A stretch of DNA of 64,000 nt from Nageia nagi (GCA_050084985.1 JBITNC010000001.1:35836001-35900000); one strand, 5' to 3'; numbered from the stretch's first letter, positions 22,150 to 35,440 are shown. Notes: generated from the letters alone by a model not told the origin. Numbers and translations: made by a program.

Positions 22150-25100
22150 GCTTAAATATTTATAGTATCTACTTTGAAGCCCATTAGGACATTCTCTAAC
22201 CTTCCAACATGTAGAACCTTGTAATTGCCTCTTGAGTGAGGTCATTTATTTATTGTAAATTTGAGATTTGATTCTTAGAAAAGGATTTCTCAAGGAAATG
22301 AATGGTATTGGCTACCCAACTAGAAACACTACCTTGTACATTTTGTTCTTTCCATAATTTGAGAGCTTTCATCTCAATTAAAGAATTAAAGAATTTATTA
22401 ATGAATCCTAGCTCTATTATGAGTTAGTGCTTACCAATTTCCATGTTGAACATCAATTTTGGAGTTTCCATATATTCTAGATCCTCCTTAAATATAATTA
22501 TCTTGATTTAGGAGTAATGGTTGCTATGTCCTTCTTAATCAAGACTCTTAACTAGCTTTGCATTTTCTCTAAAAATGGCCTTGGTATATCTAAAGCCAGC
22601 TGATGGAGAGAAGTTTATGTTGAATTGCTTGATTGCTTGTAGTGCCTATTCATTTAATAGATGCAAGTGTGATAATGTCACCATTATATCTTTGACTTGT
22701 TCCATCAAAAAAAAATTTAAATCTTTTATGAGTAGCAATACTTTTGAATTATCATTAGATAATACTTTGTGAGTAGTAATGATAATTTGTAGCTTAGACT
22801 CAACTTGCTTGATCTTTTGAGCATCTATGACTATAGCCTAAGCTTTAAGATCATGTATTATTTGATTATCACCATCTAACTTAGCCTTTGCTTTTGTTAA
22901 GCTCTTTTCAAATTTTGAATTCTAGTTATCAAGCTTTGTAATCAAGTCTTTATTTTTATTCTACAACTCGATAACTATTTTGTCTTTAAGGGAATAATCT
23001 TTCTTAAATTGATCTATTCTTTTATTTAATTTCTTTATCTTAGTCTCCATTACCTAAAGAATTTGACCAACCACCATTGAAGTATTTACAAAGAATTTGG
23101 ATTGGTCAATTACCAAAGCACTCTACATATTTACATTAATTATTATTATGGGAGTAGTATCTAGGTGTCCTTCTTTCAAAGACATCTGTGCTATTTTAAT
23201 ATCTCCTATTTCTATCACTTTACTGAAAATTCTTGACTTTTACTTAAGGAGCATAGGAGGCTTATTAACAAAAGTTGTCCAATCAATGAGCTCTATAATT
23301 TGTATAGAAAAATGGATTTACTCTCCTGTTGGGAGGTTATAGGAATTAAAGAATGGGAATGAGTAATTACACTTGAGGTAGATGCCATGACCTATTGTGT
23401 AGATTTTGATTGCTTGGGAGGTGTAGGAACTTAAATTTCTATCTCTTTCTCTACCTCCTCCATGACCTTATCATCATCATCATTTTTATCCATTAGGTTA
23501 GAGTCTCTTTTCCTCTCAAATTCATCATCATCATCACCATCATCATTCAATCCACCTTTGGGTGTAGTTGTTGTAGATTTACTAGCTCCAAGTACATTCC
23601 CCCTACCTTTTTGAACTTGCATGAGTTCCTTTTCTAGGGTTTCTTCTTATGTTATAAATTTTTGTTGGGCACTAGTGTCTACATCTTAAGGCTTTCATAA
23701 TTCCTTTATATCACAAAATTTCTACCTCTTTTTCCATAACCTTTAAAGTTTCTTTTATGATTTTTTAGAGGTGGAGGCATAGTCCTTTATAATTATGGTC
23801 GAGTGGTGTAGGGCTTTTTAATAGGTTTTTCATCCTTCTTTGGAGTTTGTTGTTTCTCAATAAGGGTTTTAATTCTCCTTCTCTTTTTTGGAGAAGACTC
23901 CTAAGAAATGGTGGTAGTATCTAAGGGCTTTTATTCTCCCTTCTTTTTAGGCTCTACTAAGCTAAATGGCTATCCAATCTATGGTTGGCTCACCCCTAAA
24001 ATAGATTTTTTTGGAAAATTTGGAGAAAGAGGCTAACCTAATTTTGATAAAGGGTCTTTAGTATATTTAGCCTCCTAGAACTTGTCATATTTGAATTTTT
24101 GAATAATTCACTCTTGATGTGATGAATCTTTATTGTATACTCTAAATTTTGTAAAATAATAGATTTTATTGGGGCCCCATACAAAACCTATTAGCTGAGC
24201 AAGTACTTTAGGGTTGAGGGCAAAATATTACCTCTTATTTTCCTAGTTCTTATATTTCTTTATCCCTTCAAGGGCCATCCAAGCCTTATTCAGAGGTGTG
24301 AACTCTCACTTAAGATATATTTCTACATATTACTTAGTTTTATTTACAAAATATTCCACATGAGATCTATACTCATGAGCAAATACTAGATGCTTCTTAC
24401 TTGACCTTATTACTTTAGCCATTTCTCTTAAAGGGTCACACATCCATGGAACTTTTGCCATATCTAATTTAAAATTTTATACAAGGAATTTTGCTATGCT
24501 ATCTTTACAACCTACTTCTAAAAGATTGAAATTTTTAGAAGTTGGTATATCTACAATAGATTTAAAACTACCCCTGCACCCATACTTGGTCTCTATGGCA
24601 CAAATTTTCCTTCCCATATCTATTGAATACAACTAAGGGGTTACATACTTGGGTAAGAAAAAGGGGTTTTCAAAGTACCCATACCTCATTATCATAGTGT
24701 GATCTTTTAGGAAGTACTAATCACTAACTTTGTTTCTTTCTTATAGCTCCCATATTGCACTTTTATGTAGTCTGCTAAAGAGTTTTTCAGTCAAAATTTG
24801 CACTATTATTACATATAATCTATTCATGAAATCATAGTATGATCCATGCAACTTGCTCAAAACTAGCACTATCAAGTCAATTGGCACTGGTCTAGCATTA
24901 GGATTCATTGAATGAACTAGCAACCCTACCTCTATAAGTTTATCAAGTTTTAATGGGCCAAGAGTCACCAAAGATATGAAGAATATTTGAATTCTAATTA
25001 TTTAATTTTAAATAGACATCTCTTTATTTCATTAGTAATGAAAGCTAGGAAGTCATAGCAAACATGACCTTTTATGATATTATAAGCCATATGTACCATG

Positions 25101-25806
25101 GCTTCATCTACTTCAATCTAAGTTTTCTTTCCTAAAATAACTACTAGTATTTGTAATACTTCTCTATCCCTTTTCCTTTCAAATAGGGCTATCTCATAGC
25201 TTGGGCATAGTTGGGTTACTCTGTGATCATGATATCTCTCACCAATCTAGCTTATCATCTCTTCATTAGCATAGAAATCATTCTTCTCTCTTTTTAAATC
25301 AATTTTTTTTCTACATGGAAGGTCTAGTCAATTGGGATAGCAAATGCTTGGATAATAGAGTTAGGGGAGTAGTCCAATATAGCTTCAAACTTTGGCTTTG
25401 ACTGATCTCCCTCCTTTGGGTTCTTAAATATTTCTATCTAATAACCCTACTGGTCATGTCTATGCACCATTGAATACAACAGCTTGAGGTAAGTAAATGA
25501 TTCATAGGGCACATAATAGGCTAGGCCTTGGTCAATCATGACATATTTCTTTTAATGTGCTAGTGATTTTCCTTTTTCAACAACTTTAGGTATCATGTGT
25601 TGTAGAATAATTTGATTGGTGTTGACTCTCCATATATCAATATGATTCATCACTCCCATCTCATTCTAGTTTACTCCTAGAGTATTCTCTAGATACTCTT
25701 CTTACATGGGTATTAAGTCAGTATCAACTTGCTCTATTTTAGTTGTAGATGAAGATTGGGAAGTTTCCATGGTTTCAACACTCTTTTTAGAACCTTTGGT
25801 TTGCAT
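22150..25806 (-). pseudogene. C accessory ORFX with coiled-coil part, decayed
   Basis: Downstream of integrase and before the 3' LTR, the position where some plant gypsy elements keep an env-like gene, a frame of about 1,200 codons runs from ATG at 25806 to about 22150, broken mostly by stops in place of Gln. The N-terminal part reads 'MQTKGSKKSVETMETSQ'. A middle region is rich in Lys and Pro with an acidic patch (23431-23622, 'DDGDDDDEFERKR'). The later part (about 23100-22700) is Lys/Glu/Leu-rich and heptad-like ('KIKKLNKRIDQFKKDYSLK'). No known domain is recognised and no signal peptide or obvious membrane helix is seen. Its layout parallels ORFX of D and E, but the sequence is more distant. 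Confidence 0.55.
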
Positions 25807-26349
25807 TTAAGACTATAATAACATCGTGCAAGCTCTTGCAACTATTTGTCTTCTCACTCTACTTATCTCTAGAATCTGTAAGCTTTGAATGCTCTAAAAA
25901 CTTGTATGCTCAAAAATGGCTAAGGGTTGAGTTAGAGGAAATGTAAGAAGTTTTATTCATCCAAAGATTGTGAAACTTTTATTAATGGCAATTAATATTT
26001 GGGAATGTCAAGATTCATGCATTGTATGAATTGAGATGGTACAAGTTGGATGAATTAGCTCAGAGCATGCCAAACTTAATTTATGGTACCCATGTGATAG
26101 TTTGTGAAATCTAAGGAAATATTTTCTTAAATACTACCCTATTCACTTGATGATCGATTAGCACATTATCATTAACCCTAGATCATGCTGAATTAATACT
26201 AAGCATAAATGGTTACCTAATTTTTGGTAACTATGCCTAGAAGATGTAAAAAAAAAAATTGAAAGTATTTACACTTTACAATATGTAGCAAGTGTTACAC
26301 AATCACTTTATCACTCAGTAATGTTTCAAATAGATCTTGTTAATAGGAA

Positions 26350-27400
26350 TAGGTAATTCTTGGGACCTAATGATGCTTTGTTATCTAAACATATTACTTT
26401 GCATGGCTTGAGTGATGATATAAGGCCCACTCAAAAGAGAATCAATTTTTTGGTGTCTTTTGGGCTTTACTTTTTCTTCATCCCATTTGAGAACAATGTC
26501 ATCTGGTTTAAACTTCACCCAAGAAGACCTTTTTTTATCAAACCATTTCTTGACAATGTGCTAGTGATTTTGAAATGATTCATAAGCTTTATTCCAATTT
26601 TCCTCCAATTTTAGGAGTTAATTATACTTGGATTGTAGTTGCTTGAAGTTATGTTCCTCCATTTCTTGTAGGAATTTTAATATTGATAACTCAATGTATA
26701 TAGGCAACATAGGTGTTTTACCATATACTAGTGCATATGGGGATGTTTTTATTGCTAATTTAATGTTGATTCTATCTACCCATAATGCAATGTCTAATTG
26801 TGTATGCCATTGTTTGGGATTCCCTTTAATTGTTCTCTTGATGATCTAGGTTAAGTTTGTATTAGTTGATTCAACTAACCCATTACCTTGCAGGTAATAA
26901 TTTAAAGAGAATAACTAGTATATCCCATATTTAGCAATAAATTTTGATAAGTTACCTCCAATAAATGTTAAATCATTATTTGAGACACTAGTTTGTGGGA
27001 TTCCAAAGTGATTGGTTATCCTCTTAATCATTTCTATCATTGCTTCTTGATTTGCATTCTTACATGGCATAGCTTTAACCATATAGTGAAGTAATCTATC
27101 ACAATCAAAATGAATTTATGGCTTGCCAAGGAATTTGGGTTTATAATACCTATGAAGTTCATACCCCATTGTTGAAAGGGTTCCTCAACTACCACAGGTT
27201 TAAGAGGCATGGTAGCTTGTCTTCTCTTTCCCATAAATCTACTGCATTTGTTATACTCTTAAGAAATCTTGAATGAATCTTAAAATATGGTAGGCTAGCT
27301 TGTAATACTTTTGTTATTGTAGTTGGTCCACTATAATGCCCATTAGAGAATCCATAATAAAATTCATGCAATATTCTTTAGTATTCATCATGAGTTACAT
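26350..27400 (-). pseudogene. C integrase, decayed
   Basis: The HHCC zinc region is degraded ('HEFYYGFSNGHYSGPTTITKVL', 27305-27371, is its His half). The core has 'WGMNFIGIINP' at about 27140-27175, where the first catalytic Asp is Asn; 'SNNDLTFIGG' near 26940-26970, where the second (SDNG.qF) is Asn; and 'QGNGLVESTN' (about 26880-26910), which keeps the Glu. With two of three catalytic acids gone it could not integrate DNA. The C-terminal part ends 'KPKRHQKIDSLLSGPYII' (the WlGPy.I block, about 26390-26450). No chromodomain follows. Confidence 0.8.
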
Positions 27401-27699
27401 ATATTAATAAGGTTTGATCAAAACATTTTCTATATAGTTGGTCATATATCATCATAAACTTGAGGGCATGCAGCTTGAATCTCCTTCTTTAAAATTTATC
27501 CAATTTTTTAGGACACTTACCAATTTTAAAATAAAAAATAATTTACTTAATCTAATCACTTTCTTCATTGAGTTGTTGTTCATCCTCTATAATAGCCATC
27601 ATATGTGAAGCTTTAATTATATTTTCATAGAGAGCCCTACCTCTGATCAACTTGGTTAGTTTAATTTCTATATCATAGTCCATTATTTTAGTAATCCAA

Positions 27700-28950
27700 C
27701 TAGCTTTTTATTCACTTAGATCTCCTTGTATAATATAATTTCTTACATCTAGATGGATAGTAAATACAAGGATTCTATTATGGAAGACATAATACTTAAA
27801 ATTTTTTTAGTCCCTTCATTATAGAAACACTTATTTGTCAATAAATGAGTACCTTTGCTAGTTTTGATGCAATGTTTGGCTATGAAAGGTAATGGGATGT
27901 TCCTCTTTATTATCATCTTTTTGTGCTAGAATTGCAATAATGCTCCTGTCTACTCCATATGCATACATGATGAAATATTTTAACATATAAAAATTTTTGA
28001 GCATAGGAGATTTTGTTATATCCCTTTTAATTTCTTTAAAAACTATTTTTGCTTCACTCAACCAAGAGAATACAACATCCTTTTTTATCATTGAAGTGAT
28101 TGAGGATACAATTTCTGAAAAATCATAAATGAATTTTTTAACAAAATTGAGCTAACTAAAGAATGATTACAAGGCTTTCTTGTTGGAAGGGAGAGGTAAT
28201 GCTTCAATAGATTTTACTCTTTCTAGATCCATTACTAATCTCTTTTTTGAAATAATATGGCTAAGTAATTTTCTTTTATTAACCATAAAAATTGATTTTT
28301 TTGAATTTATTGAAATGCTAAATTTTATGCATCTTGCAAAAACTTGCTTTATGTGTTCCAAATGATCCTTTTTGTTTCTAGAGAATACTACGATATCATC
28401 TAGAGAGACTAGTATAATCTTATTTATTAGTTCACCAAATGCATGATCCATGGCTCTTTGAAAAGTAGCTCCCATATTAGAAAGACCAACAGACATTCTT
28501 TGAAAAGCAAATGTCCTCCATTTGGTAAATTTGGTTAAATCTTGAGTAACCATCAACCATTGAAAAATAGCAAGGTTTGACTATTGTATGTAGAATCTAC
28601 TCCATAGGTGGGAGAGGATAATTATTTTTGAGAGATACTTGATTCAAATTTTTGAAATCAACATAGTCTAATTTTTCCACTTTTCTTTCTAACAATAACT
28701 AGATTTGCAACCCAAGAAGAGTGCTTGATAGGATAAATAATTTTATAATCAAGCAACTTGATCAATTCTTATTTCATAGCTTGCTTTATTTTTGGGTTAA
28801 CTGGCCTTTATTTTTTCCTATATGATTTGGCATTTGGTTCAAACTCAATTGTGTGTTGGATGTCACTCTTATCATATGTCTTAAGATCATCATAAGTCTA
28901 GGCAATTACTTTGGAAAACTCATGATAAATTTGAGACATAATAACTTTTT
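27700..28950 (-). pseudogene. C reverse transcriptase and its RNase H, decayed
   Basis: The longest piece (28167-28556) reads 'KWRTFAFQRMSVGLSNMGATFQRAMDHAFG' (the T.wGtf.y.rMPFGL.NA.aTFQr.m block), then 'SLDDIVVFSR' at about 28380-28410, the YLDDI catalytic box with Tyr changed to Ser but both Asp kept. The tether follows ('KKDVVFSWLSEAKIVFKEIK' at 28030-28091), then the classical gypsy RNase H ('KYFIMYAYGVDRSIIAILAQKD', 'PITFHSQTL', 27858-27980). This RNase H is separate from the one at 29450-29700. Confidence 0.85.
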
Positions 28951-29449
28951 CTTCATTTGAATAGTTTGAACCAACTTTGATATATTTATAGGGTTCTATT
29001 TCTAGCTCAACATAATTCTCCTTTTGGATGGCCAGAGATTTAGGCTTTTGGACATCTTCTAAATCAAATAATCTTTTAAAAGAGAGTAATCCTTTTGGTA
29101 TAACATTATTTTTTAGTTGAATAACATCTAATTCTTAGAAATAATCAAGCAATTTTTAAATACCAAAAGTGTGAACCATTGCTTCATCCAAGAGGAAATT
29201 CATAATATGCTCATTAGAGTCAAATACTTGCTAGAAATTTGTAGTATCAGGTATTAAAGGCTTACATTGAACTTTGACTTTAAGAGCTCCTCTTTTATAA
29301 TGAGCAAGATTATATTAAGCCCCTCTCCCAACAAGTGCATTAGCTATTTAGTTATACCTTCTAGGAATAGATATAAAATTGATAACTAAGAATGACTCCA
29401 ATAAATCCCAAACTCTATTCTTGTAAGTATTCAGATAATGATGTTTTGT

Positions 29450-29700
29450 ATTAATCTAATTTCTTACTTGCTTTATGACCAATTCTAAATCACCATGGAC
29501 AATTAAGCATTAGATGCCTATACTGATTACTTTGGATAACCCTAAATAGAGGGATTCACACTTAGTAGCATTATTATATACAAATCCATATGAATATAAA
29601 GGAGAACCTTTTTATATATCCCTCTAGAGACTTGAATGCAACTCTAGCTCTACATCCATGCTTACATATAGATCCATCAAAGTACATTATCCATATCTTA
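29450..29700 (-). pseudogene. C first RNase H domain, located before RT
   Basis: 'WIMYFDGSICKHGCRARVAF' (about 29620-29700), then in a shifted frame 'NNATKCESLYLGLSKVI' and 'CLIVHGDLELVIKQVRN' (about 29465-29580), correspond to the Asp, Glu and Asp blocks of the aRNH type seen at 18594-19136 in D. It lies between the protease and the RT on the minus strand, the same unusual position as in D, which makes a chance rearrangement in one copy unlikely. Confidence 0.75.
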
Positions 29701-29939
29701 TGTTCTTTCTTAGCTATGACTAAGATTGGTTAAGCATCTTCATATAAATAATAATTACCTATGTTAGCATCTATGACTTGATAATTTAAATCATTTGCTA
29801 AAAGAAATTCAATTTTTAGTAGTGATTCTCTAAGTGTGTCCCTTTCAAATATTTCCATAGGTTGGAGACCATCCATAGAGTTTTTTTTATGATCTTCTTA
29901 AGATGAACACTTTTGGTGCCCTCATTTAGAATTTTTATT

Positions 29940-30400
29940 TGTTTATCTTAGAAGGGAAGTAAAAGATGAGTATAGTCTAAAGCTAAGTACCCTCCCAATT
30001 TAGTAGTGAATTCTCTAAAAATACATATTCTAAATAAAGGTGGAAGATCAACCACAATGATATCTTGAATAACACAAATGTTAAAGAAAATATTCAAATT
30101 TATAGGGACTCCTTTAACACTACCAACAACATCTACAGAAGAAGAATCCAATTGTATGACACTATCAATACAACTTGTAATATATAATTTTATTTCATTT
30201 GCAACAGCTTTAGGGATCACAATTATCATATCTTCGATATGTATCATATAACTATTTACTACCCAATATTCTAATATTAGGGGTAAATATAATGGTGAAG
30301 GTATTCTTATACCTATTAGAGCTAGAGGGACATCATCATATATTGTAAATATAGAATTTTTTTCATTTACCCTCTTCTTATTATTTTTTAATTTTAATAT
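29940..30400 (-). pseudogene. C aspartic protease, active site lost
   Basis: An open stretch (29948-30247) reads 'MIHIEDMIIVIPKAVANEI', where D has 'LLDTRVATIVMPKVDCEV', so the DTGA active-site box is gone. The end 'DIIVVDLPPLFRICIFREF' and 'LGGYLALDYTHLLLPF' (about 29945-30080) is the same conserved tail as in D. It follows the leader 'YNIVEELKKIPSKMTMFDVLK' (about 30425-30490). Confidence 0.75.
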
Positions 30401-30559
30401 TTCTTATAAAAGATCTAATTGACATGGTATCTTTAATACATCAAACATAGTCATCTTAGAAGGAATTTTCTTTAATTCTTCCACAATATTGTATGGAGCA
30501 TATAGGACAAACTTACTTGATTCTGCTTATTAGTGTATTCTAAATTATTGAGTGGCCTT

Positions 30560-32235
30560 TTCTTTATGATAATCAGTAGTAAAAGGATACCTCAATGTAT
30601 TAGGTCTCACCCTTTTTTGGGACTTCTTTTTTTATTGTAGTAGGGTTTGTTTTGGCAGGGTCATTAGTACACAAATTTTGAAAAATAGTGCCTAGATTTT
30701 GAGAAACATTGCTCAAATTTGTTGGAAATTGATATTATTGATTCTGAGATTAAGCTAAGGGAGACTTAGCTTTCTTAGGTTCAAGTTGTACTATACTAGA
30801 TGCTCAATCTTGCTGAGTAGCTTGGGGTTGCTATGAAATCATTAAAGAAGTAGCTCTAGTTTGAATATAATTTGCTTATTCTCTAGCATATATCAGAAGC
30901 CAAAAAGTTACCATTATGAGATCAGTAGTAAGATCTAATGTAGGTTCCACCATTTGATCAAAATGTAATTCTATATATTGATGTTAATAAACTACACATG
31001 AATCTAGAAAATGAGTTGAACATGGTGAACACCATTCTGTAATGCCCAAAAAAACACTTTCTATAGAACTAGTCATGATAACATTCTCAATTGTTTTAGG
31101 ATATTTGACTATTCTAGTTGGTTTACCTTGGGATGGAATCTAAGTTGATACTAATTATCATATCCTCTATAATTAAAATCTTGATTCTACCTTTCTTGCA
31201 AAGTGAGCTTATTGGTGAGATTCTTAATAGTTACCTCTAATTATCTTATTATTTCTTCTTCTTAACATTTAGGATCAGTACTAGTACTAGTGGATATAGG
31301 AGTAGGTAATGTTGGTAGTTGATTTTGAATAATAGGTTTGGGAGGAGATGGTAAGGCTAACACTCTAGGATGAGCAATTTATGGAGTTTATTTAGGAGGT
31401 AAATTAGGAAACAAGGGCATAATAGTTCTAGGTTGCATCTTTTCAAAGGATACTAAAGTAGGCTTAGAAGCTTTTGCTATCTAGTAAACATCTAGAAAAG
31501 TATCTTCTAACATAATAATAAGCATATTAAGGTCAAGGAGAAAGGCCTTCTTATAATACACCAGAGCTTGTGCACTTGTTGGTCTAATCCTTATGGATAT
31601 AGATTTCTATGTTCTCTCAAATTTGATATTGAAATCATTAATGGACTCATGAGGATGTCTTTTGATACATGCTAAAAGACTAAGGAACATGCTATAATCA
31701 CCATCTATAATAAATCTTTTAATTAAAGCTTGACATAACTCTCTCTATGAATTTATAGACTAGGGATGAGAGTTCTAAACCATTTAGCTGCTTTGCCTTC
31801 AAAAAAGTGTGATAATAATCTAATCATCATAGTTTCATTAGTGATATCAAATTTTGAAGCTAACAAAGATACATCTTAACAATGCTCATATGGTGTCTTG
31901 CTAGATCCATCATACTTAGATAGAACCTTAAACATTGCTTAAGGTATAGAAGAGGAATTAGTAGAAACAACTAAAGGATGACCATTATTCCAAGCAGGAA
32001 AGTTAGCTAGCTAAGTCATATTTGGAGTAAAGGTAGGAGGTAAAGGATTCTTTGGTGTTGAATTAAATACTATTGATAGTGGGATTACCCTTAAAGGGAC
32101 TATAGGGGATACAACCTAAGAGATATTTTGCCTATTCCTCCTATGAGGAACTGATATCTCTTAGAATTTAAGCTATCTAAGGGAATTTTTGGCACTACTT
32201 CTAATAAGTTTACATTCTAGAGATGCTAAGGTTCA
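30560..32235 (-). pseudogene. C gag (Retrotrans_gag), decayed
   Basis: Minus-strand reading gives 'LANFPAWNNGHPLVVS' and 'QAMFKVLSKYDGSSKTPYEHC' (compare 'NVFKTLPEFDATSEKTAYEHC' in the intact E gag), 'MMIRLLSHFFEGKAAKWFRTL' (compare 'IMVRLLAQSFKGKVLDWYRGL'), 'INDFNIKFERT' and 'AQALVYYKKAFLLDLN'. A Pro-rich linker follows (about 31300-31430, 'LALPSPPKPIIQ'). Several Gln codons are stops and one Trp codon is lost. The knuckle region near 31020 is too decayed to confirm. Confidence 0.8.
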
Positions 32236-32369
32236 AAATGTTGACTGGTTAACAATACAATCACCAATAAGGTTAAAAGGACCTTATAATATTTGAGGGA
32301 TATAATTGATAGCCCACCATACATGGCTATCAAGCCTATTTATGCCTACTAAATATGGAATTTAATTCA

Positions 32370-32388
32370 GATCCCATCGAGCATACCA
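32370..32388 (-). promoter_or_regulatory. Primer-binding site of element C (decayed)
   Basis: On the minus strand, just inside the 5' LTR of C, 'TGGTATGCTCGATGGGATC' matches the same-position site in E (TGGCACGCCCGGTGGGACA) with differences that are all C/T or G/A. It would pair with the 3' end of a host tRNA to start minus-strand DNA; which tRNA was not worked out. Confidence 0.65.
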
Positions 32389-33489
32389 AAAATGAAATAT
32401 TTTTACTATTTATTAGTATAGTGTAACCTCAAGGGGTTTAGTATGGTCATGTTCTCTATTACCCACATAAGTAGGTTCCTTGAGAGAGCAAAATGTGGTG
32501 GGAATGTGCTCATGTTGGTTTTCTACTCAATCTTCAAATTATAAGTTGGTTCCTATCTATTATGAAGGTTTAAAGTAATAAAAAAGAGATAGAAAGGTAA
32601 ACAGTTATAGGAAAGAGATAAACAAATGAAGTAAAACTAAAAGAAGAAATATATAACCTGAGCATTGTAGTATAGGTAACAATCCATAGCCATGATGAAG
32701 AATAGCAAGCTATCTTACCCTTGGGATCTCGTAATCACAATACAAAACCCTAATTTTAAGAAAACATTTCACACATAACATTCACAAATGCAATAAATAG
32801 CCACTTATTATAGGAGGGAAAAACATTGTTTATTTGTATTATCATATGTGAAAGCATCTTACAAATCTAGGCAAATTTGCTAAAATGTTTGACCTCTTTA
32901 ATTTTTAATAGTTTACTATTTATACATCTTTCTCTACTATTGGGTGGTTGTATCTCATTAATATACATAATTACATATCTTGAATATGGATAGTGAAGAA
33001 AAATATTCATAATAAATACTATAACTATGTTAGATTACATAGTGAACAAGTACCAACAACATGACTATCTAATAATTTGTAATCTCTTAACAATCATGTC
33101 CATAGAGCTATAATCTTTCTGACATGTCATTGACTACTCCTTATTTGGCCTTATAGTTGATTCAAAATGGAATTGTAGCTGATTGAATGAGTACTTATCT
33201 ACAATTTTATAGGTAAAATTTGGTACTATGCTCTATCGATAGCTATCTACTTCTTTGCAACTATTGATGATCCATACTATAGTTATGAATGAATTGAGTA
33301 ATGGGGATTTGTGAATAATATCACTTAATTTGAGAAAGAACTACCACTGTTATGTGGAAATGAGTTGAAGTTGACACATTAATAGGGCCCCAAGGGTCAA
33401 ACACTTAAGATCAAGTGGGCTTGGGTGTTACTTCTTTTCCATTAATCTTTCTTCAATTTAATGAGTCTTATTCCTTTTTTTAGGTTTTG

Positions 33490-34050
33490 TTTATGATCTT
33501 TTAGGACCTACTAATTTTTGCTAAAACTTATGACATAATTGCTCAAAATCAATAGGATCCATTTGATATATTTGTGAATCTTCACCTATCATTACTTGTT
33601 CCATGACCTACTAATTTTCACCAAAAATTATGATGTCATCACTCAAAATTAGTGAGCTCTATTTGATATCTTCATGAATCTTCACCTGCCATTACTTGTT
33701 TTGAGACCTAGTGATTTTTGCTAAAAATTATGACATCATCACTCAAAATTAGTGAGCTCTATTTGATATCTTCATCAATCTTCACTTGCCATTGCTTATT
33801 CTATGACCTATTGATTTTAACCAAAAACTATGACTTCATTGCTCAAAATTGGTAGGCTCTATTTTATATCTTCATGAATCTTCACCCATCATTACTTATT
33901 TTAGGACCCATTGATTTTTGGCAAAATTATGATTTCATCACTTAAAATCGATGGTCTTTATTTGATATCTTTGTGAATCTTTACTTATCATTACTTATTT
34001 TGAGAGCTACTGATTTTTGCCAAAACTTATGATGTCATCGCTCAAAATTG
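33490..34050. repeat. 100-bp tandem array with TGAYRTCA octamers (right C LTR)
   Basis: Octamers at 33531 (TGACATAA), 33631 (TGATGTCA), 33731 (TGACATCA), 33831 (TGACTTCA), about 33930 (TGATTTCA) and about 34030 (TGATGTCA) keep a 100-bp step. Same unit as 20930-21490. Confidence 0.9.
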
Positions 34051-34059
34051 ATGGACTTT

Positions 34060-34195
34060 ATTTTGTATTTACACAACTCCCAGACACTTTGTATTCACAC
34101 AACTCCGAACACTTTGTATTTACATAACTTTTGGATACTTTGTATTTACACAACTCTTGGATACTTTGTATTCACATAACTCCTGGACACTTTGT
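34060..34195. repeat. 26-bp minisatellite (right C LTR)
   Basis: About five units containing CACTTTGTATTTACACAAC; same family as 15960-16330 and 21505-21715. Confidence 0.85.
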
Positions 34196-34427
34196 CAAAA
34201 ATTTTACAAGGTAAAATATCTAAGACAAAGACTTGCTTATATAATAGTCAGATTATATATACAATAGTTTATTGCTAATAAATCCTAGAATTCTTCAAAT
34301 TAAGGGATTATAGCAAATTTATATTTTATGTCAAAAGGGATAGAATTAGAATATAAAGAATTTGTGAAAGGAATAAAAGAATGATAATGTATTACCTCAA
34401 CTCAGAGTGTGATTATGAAGGAATACA

Positions 34428-34811
34428 TAACACAATACAACATTCACTACCAAATGGGGTACCTTAGCATTTAAAAGAATGCCCTTTGATTTTTCCAATG
34501 CTAGAGCAACATGCCAAAGAGAAATGGATCATGATTATTTCCCACTAATCAATAAAAGCAATCTTGGTCTATTTGGATGATATTACTATTTTCTCCAAAT
34601 AAATAAGGGATCATTTAATTCATATTAGAGAAATGTTTGAAAAATATAGAGCCTTTGAGATCTTAAATACTAAAAATTTAGTGTTCATTTTTAATGAGGG
34701 AAAGTTTTTAGGCCATGTTATTTCCAAGGATAGATGGCCATAGAACTAGAAAGAGTGTTGGAAATAATAAATATTCTCTTGCCTTCTAAAAAAAAGGCTA
34801 TATAATCTTTT
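34428..34811 (+). pseudogene. D reverse transcriptase, C-terminal part
   Basis: Resumes the RT broken at 19855: 'TTFTTKWGTLAFKRMPFDFSNARATCQREM' (the WGt..f.rMPFGL.NA.ATFQr.m block with Gly-Leu changed) and then an intact 'VYLDDITIFS' at 34567-34596. 'LPSKKKAI' near 34780 is the standard start of the tether region. Stops replace Gln and Trp in several places. Confidence 0.85.
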
Positions 34812-35440
34812 TTGATACATATTAACTTTTTGAGAAAATTCATACATGATTTTGCTCAAATTATTAGACCAATTTCGTATATGCTAAAGAAGGATGTAGT
34901 ATTTTTATGGACTCTGGAATCAAGAGAAGCATTTAGTAAAATCAATGAATTCATCCTTATTACTCCTATGTTGAAGAATCTAAATTTTAATAAAAATTTT
35001 ATCTTATACACATTAGGTTTAGATAAAAGTATTGTTGTAGTACTAACCTAAAAAGATGAACAAGAATAAGAGCATCTTATTTCTTTTTATAGAAAAACAT
35101 TGTATTATGTTGAGAAAAGATACACATTTATGGAGAAATAGATCTTTTCTATTATGAGATATCTTAAAAAATTTAGACACTTTATCTCTTATAATAGATT
35201 ACTTATTTATACTATACACCGTGATGTCCAAAATTTCATTATACAAAAGGAATACTTTGGAAAGAAAGCAGGATGGATAAATAAGATACTTGATTTTGAT
35301 GTAGAAGTAAGGCCAAAAAAAAAAGTTAAAGGAAGAGATTTGTATAAATATATTGCTACTACATCACATTCTAAAATCTCCTCTGCAACTAATAATGATA
35401 GTATCTCAACCTTAGATACTATGCAAGTATATTTTTAGCA
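34812..35440 (+). pseudogene. D second (classical) RNase H domain
   Basis: 'FLRKFIHDFAQIIRPISYMLKKDVVFLW' is the gypsy RT tether; 'NFILYTLGLDKSIVVVLT' the first catalytic block (the expected Asp site is eroded to Leu-Gly-Leu-Asp); 'RYTFMEK' and 'RYLKKFRHFISY' the later blocks (E..ys..Ek....... kfRhYl). The tail 'AGWINKILDFDVEV' is typical of the C terminus ('rW...L.efd.ei'). In-frame stops lie at about 35050, 35065 and 35142. Confidence 0.8.

Larger units (their letters stand above)
19856..34427 (-). mobile_element. Gypsy element C (Tat-like), complete 14.6 kb, inserted in D RT
   Basis: LTRs at 19856-21955 and 32407-34427 bracket a 10.45-kb interior coding on the minus strand: gag, protease, RNase H, RT, RNase H, integrase, then a long accessory ORFX. 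Target-site duplication is CAACA (19851-19855) / TAACA (34428-34432), one C-to-T change. The D RT reading frame rejoins across the element. The primer-binding site lies at 32370-32388. All genes have stops, mostly in place of Gln. The order matches plant Tat-type elements except for the RNase H ahead of RT. No chromodomain is seen. Confidence 0.9.
32407..34427 (-). repeat. 5' LTR of element C (right copy on plus strand)
   Basis: About 2.0 kb; pairs with 19856-21955. Starts TATTTATTAGTATAG (TG decayed to TA) and ends GGAATACA. It contains the 100-bp array (33490-34050) and about five 26-bp units (34060-34195). Confidence 0.9.

Noticed and set aside
23431-23622. Asp-rich minus-strand open frame taken alone as a small acidic protein
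   Set aside because: It is a fragment of the longer decayed ORFX of element C, bounded by stops that replaced Gln codons.
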